From the NCBI GenBank assembly GCA_902781705.1, contig CACZKE010000001.1, forward strand, positions 1-64,000: 64,000 nt of DNA, written 5' to 3'. The DNA comes from an uncultured Bacteroidia bacterium. GTDB taxonomy: Bacteria > Bacteroidota > Bacteroidia > Bacteroidales > UBA932. Made by a program: the position numbers and the translations under genes. Below are positions 40,922 to 51,500 of the stretch, piece by piece (position 1 is the stretch's first letter; each line of letters opens with the position of its first letter). Below the pieces are notes generated by a model. That model was given only the letters and a program-made list of their open reading frames with translations, did not search any database and was not told where the DNA came from.

Positions 40922-41929
40922 ATGAAAAGAGAGTCCTGTCTGCTTCTTTCCGCAGCCGCCGTTAGCCTGCTGCTTGTCTCCTGCGCCCCGAAACCGCGGC
41001 ATTTCGAACTGGGCGGCAATCCCATCATCACGCACATGTATTCGGCGGACCCGTCGGCCCATGTGTTCGGGGATTCGCTGTACGTGTATCCCAGCCACGA
41101 CCGGGACATGGCCCGGGGCTTCGACATGGAGGATTACCATGTCTATGTGACCGGCGACATGAAGACCTTCGAGGACCGGGGCGTGATCTTCCGGCCCTTC
41201 GAGCAGACGTCCTGGGCGACGAAGAACGCCTGGGCGCCGGACTGCGTGGAACGGAACGGAAAGTATTACCTGTACTATCCGACCGATGTCAAGTATATCG
41301 GCGTTGCCGTCGCGGACAGCCCGTACGGCCCCTTCGAGGACCCGCTGGGGCATCCGCTTCTCACCATCGACTCTCCCGGGGTCATCTGCGACCGCGATTT
41401 CATCGACCCCTGCGTGTTCATCGACGATGACGGGCAGGCCTATATGTTCGTGGGGCAGAATACTTGCTGCTGCATTAAGTTGAATGACGACATGATTTCC
41501 TACGACGGTGAGGTGCATATCATCGAAGGCCTGGAGGAATTCTTCGAGGCCTCCTGGGTCCATAAGTATAACGGGAAATACTACTTGTCCTACAGCAACA
41601 GTCCCTTCACGGGCCACCAGCCGGAAATCGTCTATGCCATGGCCGACAACCCCCTGGGCCCGTACGAGTACAAAGGCCGGATCCTGGGTCCGGTGAGCAG
41701 CGGCACCAACCACCACAGTATCGTGCAGTTCGGGGACGACTGGTTCCTGTTCTACCACACCGGCGACCTGGGCAACTACAACTGGCCCGATCGGGGAATG
41801 GGCGGCTCCCACCGCAGCGTGTGCGTGGATTACCTGTATTACAACGAGGACGGAACGATCCGGGAAGTCCAGCCCACCGTCAGTCAGGAGAAGTTGGAAG
41901 GGAATACCGCTTTCAAAGGGGAGTATTGA
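40922..41929 (+). CDS. GH43 family glycosidase lipoprotein
   Basis: 335 residues with a lipoprotein signal (MKRESCLLLSAAAVSLLLVSC). The five-bladed propeller has the expected triad: base Asp43 (YSADPSAHVF), modulator Asp162 (DFIDPCVFID) and acid Glu209 (FFEASWVHK). Typical activities are beta-xylosidase or alpha-L-arabinofuranosidase on arabinoxylan; which one cannot be said. It is divergent from the CE1 gene and convergent with the GH3 gene (7-bp gap). Confidence 0.93.
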   Translation: MKRESCLLLSAAAVSLLLVSCAPKPRHFELGGNPIITHMYSADPSAHVFGDSLYVYPSHDRDMARGFDMEDYHVYVTGDMKTFEDRGVIFRPFEQTSWATKNAWAPDCVERNGKYYLYYPTDVKYIGVAVADSPYGPFEDPLGHPLLTIDSPGVICDRDFIDPCVFIDDDGQAYMFVGQNTCCCIKLNDDMISYDGEVHIIEGLEEFFEASWVHKYNGKYYLSYSNSPFTGHQPEIVYAMADNPLGPYEYKGRILGPVSSGTNHHSIVQFGDDWFLFYHTGDLGNYNWPDRGMGGSHRSVCVDYLYYNEDGTIREVQPTVSQEKLEGNTAFKGEY

Positions 41930-41936
41930 TCCGCGT

Positions 41937-44216
41937 TTACCGGACTGAGAGAACCGTTTTCTGCACATCCCGGCTGTTCGGGCCCGCCATGATCTCGAAA
42001 TCGCCGGGCTCGCACACCCATTGGAGGTCGTGGTTGTAGTAGGAAAGGTCCTCGGCGGTGAGATGGAAGTCCACCTGTACGGATTCACCGGCGGGAATGT
42101 GGACCTTCCGGAAGCCCTTGAGTTCCTTCACCGGACGGGTGGAGGAAGCATAGATGTCGTGGATATATAGCTGGACGATTTCGTCGCCGTCGCGGGAACC
42201 GGTGTTCTTCACGGTGACGGATGCGGTCACCGAACCGTCCATCGGCATGGTCGATGCGCTCAGGGTGACGGGGGAGTATTCGTAGGTGGTATAACTCAGA
42301 CCGTAGCCGAAAGGATAGAGCGGGGCGTTGATCTCGTCGATATAGCAACTGACGAACTTCTGGTAGGGTTTGTCGTCGGGATGCGGGCGGCCGGTGTTCT
42401 TGTGGTTGTAATACAGCGGCAGTTGGCCTACGTTGCGCGGGAAGGACGTCGTGAGTTTCGCCGACGGGTTCACGTCGCCGAAGAGGACATCGGCAATGGC
42501 GTGACCGCCTTCGGAACCGGGGCTCCAGACATTCAGGATGGCGTCCATCTCCGCATCTTCCCAGGTGAGCGTGAGCGGACGACCGGTCACGAGGAGCATC
42601 ACAACCGGCTTCCCGGTGGCTTTCAGGGCCTTCAGAAGCTCTATCTGGGCGTCAGGAATGGAAATGTCCGTGCGGGAGGCGCCTTCGCCGTTGAGATTGG
42701 CAATCTCGCCCACACAGGCGACGACCACATCGGCCTGGCGAGCCTTGGCGACCGCCTCGGCGATGAGCCTTTCCTGCGGAATGGTATGGATGTCCGGGGC
42801 CTGGTAGCCCGGCATGAAGATTTTGTACAGGCCGAAGCGGACGGATTCTTCCAACTCTTTGTCCTTGAAGAGCCAACTTCCTTCGGCATAGGATGCATTT
42901 GCGACTTCGGCAATGCCTAGATACGGGGTGACGCTTTCGCCATTGTGGTCGGACATCGACCAGGTCCCTGCCATAGCGGAGGCATCCTGGGCTAGCGGCC
43001 CCACCACGGCAATGCGCTGGTTCTTGGACAGCGGCAGGACGCCGTTGTTCTTGAGGAGCACCATGGACTCCTGCGCTGCCTTGCGTGCGAAAGCGAGGTG
43101 CTCGGGGGTGTAGATTTCCTTTACTGAGCGAGTTGCATCCAGGTACTTGAACGGATTCTCAAACAGACCCAACTTGTATTTCGCCTCCAGGATGCGTCGG
43201 CAGGCCTTGTCGATATCGGCCTCTGTCACGCGGCCTTCAACTAAGGATTTCCGGAGCGTACCCACATAACCGTCGGAGTTCATGTCCATATCCAGCCCCG
43301 CCTGGAGGGATCGGGCCGAGACTTCCTGCAGGTCGCCGATGCCATGGTTCACTTCCTCGGCAATGGCCGTGGCGTCGGAAACGATGAAACCGTCGAAGCC
43401 CCATTCTTTCCGCAGCAGGTCGTCCATCAGGTACTTGTTCATCGACGCCGGAATCCCTTCGAACTCATTGAACGAGGACATGTAGCTCGCAGCACCGGCA
43501 TAGGCGGCCTGCTGATACGGCCGCATATAGCCGTTCAAGGCCTCCTGGCGACTTAGGAATACGGAATTGTAGTCCCGGCCAGCCTCGGCGCCGCCATAAA
43601 GCGCATAGTGCTTGACACACACCATCACGTCGTGGTCGTCATAGACGCCGTCCGTGCCTTGATATCCGCGGACATAGGCCTTGGCGATCTCGCCGCCCAG
43701 GTACGGATCCTCACCGCCTCCTTCCACGATCCGGCCCCAGCGGGCGTCGCGGCAGATGTCCACCATCGGGCTGAACACCCAGTTGATGCCGGCCGCGGAC
43801 GCCTCCGCCGCGGCAATCCGGGCCGTCTGCTCCACCAGGTCCATGTTCCAGGACGTGGAAAGGGCCAGCGGCACCGGGAACACGGTCTGGAAGCCGTGGA
43901 TGACGTCCATGCCGATGATGAGCGGAATGCCCGCCCCGGACTCCAGGGCGATCTGCTGGATGTCGCGGATGTATTCCGTGTTGCCGGTTCCGTACACGCC
44001 GCCGAGCTGGCCCGCCCGCAGGAGCTTGACATTCTCGTCCTCCTCCGTCACGCGGATGGCCGAGATGAATCCCGGCGCGGAATGCAGGTTCAGCTGGCCG
44101 ATCTTCTGTTCCAGGGTCATCCGGGACATCAGGTCGTCAATGTACTTGTCCATGTCGGACTTGGGGGCGCAGGCGGCTATGACGGCCAGCGCTGCGATAA
44201 TCAGGTATTTTTTCAT
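41937..44216 (-). CDS. GH3 beta-glucosidase/beta-xylosidase (BglX-like)
   Basis: 759 residues with a lipoprotein-like signal (MKKYLIIAALAVIAACAP). The N-terminal barrel has nucleophile Asp281 (GFIVSDATAI; most members have a Trp after the Asp) and the K-H motif (CVKHYALYGGAEAGRDYN). The second domain has GPLAQDASAMAGTWS and VVACVGE, and a fibronectin-III-like C-terminal domain follows (TASVTVKNTGSRDGDEIVQLYI). It finishes oligosaccharides in the periplasm. Its -7 box TATCTTTG (44231-44224) ends 7 bp before the ATG. Confidence 0.94.
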   Translation of the reverse strand: MKKYLIIAALAVIAACAPKSDMDKYIDDLMSRMTLEQKIGQLNLHSAPGFISAIRVTEEDENVKLLRAGQLGGVYGTGNTEYIRDIQQIALESGAGIPLIIGMDVIHGFQTVFPVPLALSTSWNMDLVEQTARIAAAEASAAGINWVFSPMVDICRDARWGRIVEGGGEDPYLGGEIAKAYVRGYQGTDGVYDDHDVMVCVKHYALYGGAEAGRDYNSVFLSRQEALNGYMRPYQQAAYAGAASYMSSFNEFEGIPASMNKYLMDDLLRKEWGFDGFIVSDATAIAEEVNHGIGDLQEVSARSLQAGLDMDMNSDGYVGTLRKSLVEGRVTEADIDKACRRILEAKYKLGLFENPFKYLDATRSVKEIYTPEHLAFARKAAQESMVLLKNNGVLPLSKNQRIAVVGPLAQDASAMAGTWSMSDHNGESVTPYLGIAEVANASYAEGSWLFKDKELEESVRFGLYKIFMPGYQAPDIHTIPQERLIAEAVAKARQADVVVACVGEIANLNGEGASRTDISIPDAQIELLKALKATGKPVVMLLVTGRPLTLTWEDAEMDAILNVWSPGSEGGHAIADVLFGDVNPSAKLTTSFPRNVGQLPLYYNHKNTGRPHPDDKPYQKFVSCYIDEINAPLYPFGYGLSYTTYEYSPVTLSASTMPMDGSVTASVTVKNTGSRDGDEIVQLYIHDIYASSTRPVKELKGFRKVHIPAGESVQVDFHLTAEDLSYYNHDLQWVCEPGDFEIMAGPNSRDVQKTVLSVR

Positions 44217-44223
44217 AACGCTC

Positions 44224-44356
44224 CAAAGATAGGAAGAAAATGCGTAGGGCGGAAAGGGGAAAGGTCATGTTTGAACGATTCGTCGCGTTAAAAAACACAT
44301 CGGCCGAAAAAATGCAGGCCGATGGCCCGGTTCGTGTGGAAAAAGCGTATCTTTAC
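44224..44356. promoter_or_regulatory. Divergent GH3/GH106 control region with palindrome
   Basis: The minus -7 box TATCTTTG is at 44231-44224 (TTC at the -33 position) and the plus -7 box TATCTTTA at 44349-44356. Between them is an 8-bp perfect inverted repeat, CATCGGCC (44298-44305) and GGCCGATG (44317-44324), with an 11-nt spacer. It is a plausible operator; on the minus strand it is also followed by T-runs. Confidence 0.5.
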
Positions 44357-44372
44357 TGAAAATGGATAAACC

Positions 44373-47300
44373 ATGGACAAAACCGGACGATTAGCTATCA
44401 CCCTGACAGGGGCGTTGCTTCTTTCCATAACTGCCTCTGCGCAAGGTTATGATGATGATTTCAAGAACCCTCCCCAGGAAGCCCGGGCCCGGGTTTGGTG
44501 GCATTGGATGGACGGGAATATCACGAAGGAGGGCATCAAGGCAGATCTGGATTGGATGAAAGCCGCCGGCATTGCCGGGGTGCAGCAGTTCGATGCCGGC
44601 GGGGACCTGATGATGGGCATGAAGCCTATCGTGGAGCGGAAGCCCTATATGCAGGAGGAGTGGAAAGAGGCTTTCAGCTATGCGGTCCATTATGCCGATT
44701 CCCTGGGGATGGAGTTTGCCATTGCCTCGGCCCCGGGCTGGAGTTCAACCGGCGGTCCCTGGGTGAAACCGGAGGATGCCATGAAGAAACTGACCTGGCG
44801 CACCATGGAGGTGAAAGGGGACCCGAAAGCCCGGAAGCCGCAGTCTTTCGTTCTGCCGGAGCCGTTCACGACCATCGGCAAGTTTCAGAATGCAGTCTCT
44901 GAAGATGTGCTCTCGATGGGAGCGAAGATGGCCCCCTGGTACCAGGACGTGGCGGTTGTGGCCGTCCGGGTTCCGGAGGCGGAGCAATCCCTCTCCGGCC
45001 TGGGCGCAGAAGTGACGTCCAGCGGTGGAGCGTTCACGGTGGACATGCTTTCCAACGGGGACCTGGCCGATGGCGCCGACCTTCCGAAGAATCCCGCCGG
45101 GACCCATGCCTGGATCCAATACACATTCCCTGAACCCGTTACGGTGAAGGCCCTGACCCTTGTGGGCGGCGATGTCCGGAGCCAGTGGGATGCGGCGGCC
45201 CCGACCTACCGGCACTTTCTGGAAAGCAGTGCGGACGGCCTGCATTGGCAGGAAGTGTGCCGGATCCCTTCCGGAAGCGTCCCGCAGCAGACCATCGACA
45301 TACCCGTGACGACGGCCCGGTATTTCCGGCTGCAGGTGGCGAATCCCATCGGGAACCAGCTGTATGCCGCCCTCGGTTTCGGCGGTGCCGTCGCGGACGG
45401 CACTCCCATCCATGAGTGGGTGCTCCATACCGTCACGAAGGTGAACCATGCGGAGGAGAAGGCCGGCTTTGCCGCGCCGCACGATCTCATGGACAACCCC
45501 ACGCCGGAAACCGACGCTCCGGTTCTCGAAACCATCGACCTGACTTCTTACGTCAAGGACGGAGTCCTTACCTGGCAGGTTCCCGACGGACACTGGCGGA
45601 TCTATCGTTTCGGCGCCTCCCTGACCGGCAAACAGAACCATCCCGCACCGCCGGAAGCCACGGGTCTTGAGGTGGACAAACTGGACAAGGAGGCCTGGAT
45701 GGATTATTTCCGCCAGTATATGGACATGTACAGCGAGGCGGCCGGAGGAATGGTAGGGGAGCATGGCATCCAGTATATCCTGACGGATAGTTACGAAGCA
45801 GAGCAGATGACCTGGACCAAAACCCTGGCGCAGGAGTTCAAGGCCCGCCGTGGTTACGACCTTTTCCCCTGGCTTCCCGTCCTTACCGGCGAGATCGTCC
45901 GGAGCAGCGAGGAGAGCGAGAAGTTCCTTTTCGACTGGCGCGAGACCCTCGGTGAACTCTTTGCGGCCAATTACGACCGGATCAATGACATCGTCCGCGA
46001 ATACGGTATGAAGGGCCGCTACACGGAGTCTCATGAGAACGGGCGCGTGTTCATCGGCGACGGCATGGACGTCAAGATGACGGCCGCCGTGCCCATGAGC
46101 GCCTTCTGGATCCCCGGAACAGGAGGCGGCTCGACGTTGGAAATGGCCCAGGCGGATATCCGCGAATCGGCTTCCGTGGCCCATGTGTATGGGCAGAACA
46201 TCGCCGCGGCGGAATCCTTCACGGCCGCGGGCCTTTCGAATAACGCCTGGAGTTATTATCCCGGCAACCTTAAGTTCATGGCCGACATGGCCCTGTACAG
46301 CGGCATCACCCGCTTCGTCATCCACGAGAGCGCCCATCAGCCTTCGGACGCCCACAGGCCTGGCCTGGGCCTGATGTTTTTCGGCCAGTGGTTCAACCGT
46401 CACGATACCTGGGCGCCCTATGCGCGCTACTGGACGGACTATCTGGCCCGGAGCTGCTACATGCTCCAGCGGGGGCGCTATGTGGCTGATATCCTGTGGT
46501 ACTATGGCGAGGATACGAATATCGCCGGAATCTATGGACATGAACTGCCCGCCATTCCGGAGGGGTATTCCTTCGATTTCATCAATCCTTATGGTGTCAA
46601 GAACCTGCTGTCCGTTAAGGACGGGTCCATTGTTACGCCTTCGGGCATGAAATACAAGGTGCTGGTGCTCGGGGAGCATTGCCGGATGATGTCCCTGGAG
46701 GTGCTTCGCAAGTTGGTCGATCTGGCCCGTTCCGGTGCCGTCATCTGCGGAACCATCCCGGAAAAGCCTGCCGGACTTACTGACGATCCGGCCGAGTTCG
46801 ACCGCCTGGTGGCCGATATCTGGCATTCCGGCCGCCCGAACGTGTCCACCCGATCGCTGGAGACTGTCCTGAAGACCCAGGGTGTAGCGCCCGATTTCCA
46901 GTATGTTGCTCCGGCCGATCTGAAATTCGTCCACCGGACCGACGGCGACCGGGAAATCTACTGGGTGCGGAATTTCAGTGACGGACCCGTCCGGGCGCAA
47001 TTGAAGCTTCGTGACGCGGAGGGCCCGCTGACGGTGTACAACCCGGAAACGGGGACGAAACTCCCCGGTGCCATGCAGGGCGACAACCTGTATCTGGAAG
47101 CGAACCAGGCCCTCTTCGTGGTCTCTGACCGAAGCGGTATGCCTGCCCCGGCCTATGAGCCTCCGGTGCGCACCGGCTACCTGGCCCTGGATGGCCCCTG
47201 GACGGTCACGTTCGAGGGACTGGCCGCCCCGGAGGGTTCCCGTTCCTATCCGGAACTCGCTTCCTACACGGAATCTGACGAGCCGGCCGTGAAATACTTC

Positions 47301-47654
47301 TCCGGCATCGCAACCTACCGGAACACGTTCACCCTCAAGAAGAAAGAAAAGGCCGACGGCCTCCTCATCGACCTCGGGGAAGTGGGCCGGATGGCCGATG
47401 TGTCCGTTAATGGAGAGCATGTGGCCTTCCTCTGGAAAGCCCCGTACAAGGTGGAATGGACCGGCCTTCTGAAACCGGGAAAGAACACCCTGGAAGTGAA
47501 AGTCGTGAACACCTGGCCCAACCGTCTCATCGGCGACGCCCAGCCGGGCGCGGAGAAAGTGACCTATACGACCATGCCTTTTTACCGGGCCGACTCCCCG
47601 CTTACACCTTCCGGCCTCATGGGTCCGGTGGTGCTGGAGAAACTGCAAAGGTAA
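44373..47654 (+). CDS. GH106-like alpha-L-rhamnosidase, secreted
   Basis: 1093 residues with signal peptide (ends ITASAQG). The N-terminal segment FKNPPQEARARVWWHWMDG, followed by NITKEGIKADLDWMKAAGIAGVQQF and GWSSTGGPWVKPEDAMKKLTW, is the GH106 hallmark. The catalytic barrel follows (YILTDSYEAEQMTWT, YTESHENGR, IHESAHQPSD) and the C-terminus has a GH2-like sugar-binding jelly roll (VSVNGEHVAFLWKAPYKVE). GH106 enzymes remove alpha-linked rhamnose from pectin (RG-II) or rhamnosides. It converges on the AraC regulator gene (4-bp gap). A paralogue is at 60510. Confidence 0.88.
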   Translation: MDKTGRLAITLTGALLLSITASAQGYDDDFKNPPQEARARVWWHWMDGNITKEGIKADLDWMKAAGIAGVQQFDAGGDLMMGMKPIVERKPYMQEEWKEAFSYAVHYADSLGMEFAIASAPGWSSTGGPWVKPEDAMKKLTWRTMEVKGDPKARKPQSFVLPEPFTTIGKFQNAVSEDVLSMGAKMAPWYQDVAVVAVRVPEAEQSLSGLGAEVTSSGGAFTVDMLSNGDLADGADLPKNPAGTHAWIQYTFPEPVTVKALTLVGGDVRSQWDAAAPTYRHFLESSADGLHWQEVCRIPSGSVPQQTIDIPVTTARYFRLQVANPIGNQLYAALGFGGAVADGTPIHEWVLHTVTKVNHAEEKAGFAAPHDLMDNPTPETDAPVLETIDLTSYVKDGVLTWQVPDGHWRIYRFGASLTGKQNHPAPPEATGLEVDKLDKEAWMDYFRQYMDMYSEAAGGMVGEHGIQYILTDSYEAEQMTWTKTLAQEFKARRGYDLFPWLPVLTGEIVRSSEESEKFLFDWRETLGELFAANYDRINDIVREYGMKGRYTESHENGRVFIGDGMDVKMTAAVPMSAFWIPGTGGGSTLEMAQADIRESASVAHVYGQNIAAAESFTAAGLSNNAWSYYPGNLKFMADMALYSGITRFVIHESAHQPSDAHRPGLGLMFFGQWFNRHDTWAPYARYWTDYLARSCYMLQRGRYVADILWYYGEDTNIAGIYGHELPAIPEGYSFDFINPYGVKNLLSVKDGSIVTPSGMKYKVLVLGEHCRMMSLEVLRKLVDLARSGAVICGTIPEKPAGLTDDPAEFDRLVADIWHSGRPNVSTRSLETVLKTQGVAPDFQYVAPADLKFVHRTDGDREIYWVRNFSDGPVRAQLKLRDAEGPLTVYNPETGTKLPGAMQGDNLYLEANQALFVVSDRSGMPAPAYEPPVRTGYLALDGPWTVTFEGLAAPEGSRSYPELASYTESDEPAVKYFSGIATYRNTFTLKKKEKADGLLIDLGEVGRMADVSVNGEHVAFLWKAPYKVEWTGLLKPGKNTLEVKVVNTWPNRLIGDAQPGAEKVTYTTMPFYRADSPLTPSGLMGPVVLEKLQR

Positions 47655-47658
47655 GCGG

Positions 47659-48549
47659 CTATTCCTTCCGCTTTCCCTGGGTGAATTTCCGGTATTCCAC
47701 CGGGGTCATGCCGGTGAGGCGGCGGAAGGCGGTGAAGAAGTAATCCTCGTTCTCGTAGCCCATTTCGTACGCGACCTGCTTGACGGGTCGCGTACTGTTC
47801 GTCAGGGTCTCCTTGACCTTGCCCATCTTCACTTCCTGGATGTACTTGGCGGGGGAGAAGCCGGTGTATTCCTTGAAGATGCGTCGGAAATTGGAATAGC
47901 CCATGCACAGCTGCTGGGCCACGTCTTCGGGCGTGATGGTGCGGAACTGCTCGGAGATGAGGATCTTGGCGCGGTTGATCTGGTCGGCGACTTCGGAGAA
48001 GGCCTCGTTGCGGCCGTAGAACCAGGCCAGGGAGAGCAGGTGGGCAACCAGGCCGCCCAGGCGCTGCTGGAAACCGGACATCTGCTGCGTGGCGGTCCGG
48101 ATGGCCTCTTTATAGAGATCGACGATGTCGCTCCTGAGGCCGGCGTGCCAGACCGGGCGGTTCAGGGAGAAAAAGCCGTTCCGGACCCAGGAGTTCATCT
48201 GTCCGCCCTTGAATCCGATCCAGTACTCTTTCCAGCCTGTCTCGGGATCCGGACGGTACGTATGCCATTCGCCCGGGAACAGCAGGAAGAAACTGCCCTG
48301 CCGCACCTGGACCGGATGGGACTGCGTGGCGCTGCGGAACGTTCCCTGTCCCTGCGTGATGTAAAGCAGCTGGTATTCGTCCAGGACGCGCCCGCGTTTC
48401 TCGGAAAACAGATAGCGGGAGGGATGGTTGGACGGGGGATAGGGCTCACCGGGGCCCACTTCCTGGAACCCGACCGAATTCACGGCCGTGCCCCACAGCA
48501 GGTCATTGGGACCCGCGACCAGGTACTTCAGATGGATGGCGTCGTTCAT
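47659..48549 (-). CDS. AraC-family transcriptional regulator
   Basis: 296 residues. A cupin-like sensor domain (RQGSFFLLFPGEWHTYRPDPE, about 75-110) is followed by a dimerising helical segment and two C-terminal HTH motifs (TPEDVAQQLCMGYSNFRRIFKEY and KQVAYEMGYENEDYFFTAFRRLTG). It probably senses a sugar ligand in the cytoplasm. It starts 1 nt after the stop of the hybrid sensor gene, so the two regulators share a transcript. Confidence 0.92.
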   Translation of the reverse strand: MNDAIHLKYLVAGPNDLLWGTAVNSVGFQEVGPGEPYPPSNHPSRYLFSEKRGRVLDEYQLLYITQGQGTFRSATQSHPVQVRQGSFFLLFPGEWHTYRPDPETGWKEYWIGFKGGQMNSWVRNGFFSLNRPVWHAGLRSDIVDLYKEAIRTATQQMSGFQQRLGGLVAHLLSLAWFYGRNEAFSEVADQINRAKILISEQFRTITPEDVAQQLCMGYSNFRRIFKEYTGFSPAKYIQEVKMGKVKETLTNSTRPVKQVAYEMGYENEDYFFTAFRRLTGMTPVEYRKFTQGKRKE

Positions 48550-48550
48550 G

Positions 48551-51500
48551 TCAGTTCGTCTTGTTCACTTGGCTCGGCGGATAGCCGAAATGGTTCTTGA
48601 ATTCACGGGAGAAGGTGGAAGGGGAGGAGGCGCCCACTTTGTCGGCCACCTCGCTCACCGTCCACGATCCGGAGAGGAGCAGCTGCCGGGCGATGTTCAT
48701 GCGGTAGGCCGTGGAATAGGCCTTCGGCGTCTCGCCGGTGAGGGCCTTGACCTTGGCATACAGGCTGCTGTAACTCATGCACAGGGCGCCGGCCATGTCG
48801 TTGACATCGGCCTCCACGTTGTCCAGGTTGGCATCCAGATAGGCATGGACCTTCTCCAGAAACTCTTTTTCGGAAGGGGAAAGTCGGACTTCTTCCGTCT
48901 TTTCCGGGTCCTTCAGGTCGGCCGAGGTCAGGTTCCGGATCTTGTCCTGCAGGATTTTCCGGTTCCGCAGGAGACTTTCCACGGCGGCCCTCAGGTAATC
49001 CGGGTCGAAGGGTTTCGGGATGTAGGCGTCGGCCCCGGCCTTCATGCCTTCGATGCTGCTTTCGGCATCGGCCTTGGCGGTGAGGAGGATGACGGGGATG
49101 TGGTTCCAGTCCGGGTGGGCTTTGATATCCGCGCAGAGGCTGTAGCCGGTCTTTCCCGGCATGATGACATCGCTCAGGACGAGGTCCGGCAGGCTCAAGG
49201 CGAGATTGTCCTCCGCTTCCAGGCCGTCGGAGGCGAGGATGACGTTGTAGCGGTCGCTGAAGAGATCCTTCAGGAACAGCCGCAGTTCGGTGGTGTCTTC
49301 GGCAATCAGGAGGGTCTGCTCCTTGGACAGGTCGCCGGTCCCGGCAAAGATGTCCTGCGGCGCGGAGGCGACGGCTTCGGCTTTGTATTCCGGGTAGGAG
49401 GCGGCATCGGCCGGGAAGGTGAATCGGAAGATGGATTCGGCAGGCTGGTTGGGCTCGTAGGTGATCGCTCCGTGATGCAGCCTGGCCAGTTCCTGGGCAT
49501 AGTTCAGGCCGATGCCGGAGCCCACGGTACCGGACTGTTCCGCGCCGAGCCGCTCGAACCGGTCGAAAATCTTTCCTCGCTTCTCTTCCGGGATGCCGAT
49601 GCCGTCGTCGATGACGGAAATGATGACCTGCCCGTCCTCCCGCTGGAGCGAAATCCGGATGTGTCCGCCTTCCGGGGTGTATTTCACGGCGTTGCTCACG
49701 AGGTTGCCGAAAACCTTGGAGACCTTCTCCGTATCGAAGATTCCGATGCAAGTCTCCGGGAAGTCGGTGGACAGTTCCTGCTCCTTCTCGGAAGCGGCAA
49801 AGCGGAACATCCCCGCCATGGACTGAAGGAGGGACGTGAGGTCGTTTTCCCGGAGCGTGAGTGTTTCCCCGGTATTCCGCCCAGCGCTGGAAAGCAGCTG
49901 CTCGGAAAGGGACTGCAGGTGCTCCGCACTACGGCCGATTAGCCCGACGAGACTCTTCTCATGCTCCGGCAATTCGCTCTTTTCCAGCTCCTTGGCCGGT
50001 CCGACAATCATGGTGAGCGGCGTCCGGAACTCATGCGAAATGTTGGTCAGGAAGTCGATATGCTGCTGGCCCATCTCTTCGCGCTGCTGGGCGAGCGCCA
50101 GGCGGTCCTTCTGCATGCGGTACCGGATGAAGAAGCCGATGCCGCCCAGGATCAGGACCGTTCCCAGCAGCCAGTACAGGGCGATGGCCCAGGGCGCGGC
50201 CCAGGGTGCGGGTCGGATGGTGACGGGAAGGTCGATGACGGAGTGGCTCCAGTTCCCGTTCTGTACGCGTACGCGTGCCTGGAAAGAATAATGTCCCGCC
50301 GGGAGTTTCGTATAGACGGCGTGCGGAGCGAGGACCCCGGAATGCCAGTCCGCCTCGTATCCTTCCAGCCGCCAGGCGTAATTCAGAAGGGATCCGGAAT
50401 CATAGTCGATTCCGGCGAACCGGAAGCTGAGGGTATTCTCGTCGTAGGGAAGGACCAGTCTTTCCGTCCGGGCAGGGACGGCCGCGTCGTTTACCTCAAT
50501 GGATTCCATCTTCAAGGGCGTATCCTTCTCCGCTGGCCGGAATTCGTCCGGATCCACGATGGTCAGGCCTCCGGATCCGCCGAAATAGACCTTTCCGTCC
50601 AGGCCGACGGCACCGGAGAGCAGGTCGTAGAAGCGTCCTTCCCGGTAGCGGCTGTCCTGCATGGCCGTCAGGGTCTTGGACCAGGGGTCGTACCGGGAGA
50701 GGTGGGTGGCCGTGGATATCCAGATATAGCCGTCCCGGTCCTGCACCAGGGATTTGATGTCGCCGACCATGACCCCGGAAGCTGTGTCAAAGCGTTCCAC
50801 CGTCCCGTTCGCCTCGTCGAAATGGATAAGCCCGTCGTTGTAAGTGCCCATCCAGAATGTGCCGTCGCGGGCCATCATCAGGGCACTGACGTTCTTGAAC
50901 CCTTCGCCGAACGGGACGATGGACCCGTCCGGCTTCACTTCCAGCAGACCGTCCCGGAGACCGACGATGAAGATGCGCCCGTCGCCCGGGGAGGGCATGA
51001 TATAGGAAAAGGGAATGTCCGTAGGGTAGCGTTCTTTCGTCCCGTCCGCCTGCACTCTCCGGAGTTCGGTGGAACCGGACAGCCAGAGGGTCCCGTTCCT
51101 TCCGGGGGAGATGGAGAAGGTGCCGTCATCGGTCCGGACGGAATTCATCAGATGGGGAACGCCTTTATGAGGAAGGTAATTGGCGACCGTGTTCCCGTCG
51201 AACAGGACGACGAGCCGTCCTTCCCTTCCCATGAAGATCCCGCCGCAGGAATGTTCCGTGTCCTGCCAGACAATCCTTTCCTCCTGGGGAGAGAAACAGC
51301 TGAAGCGGTCCCCGACCCGCAGCCAGAGGTATCCTTCCGGATCCGGGACCAGGTGGCTGATCCGGCGGTCGTCCCCGGCGATTTCCACGGAACGGAACGG
51401 CTGCCGGGCGGCTATGTAGGTCCATCCCTGCCTTGCGTCCGCTTCCCAAAGGCCGCCGTCCCGGTCCGTGAACCGGACGGGAGCCTCTGAAACCTTTCCC

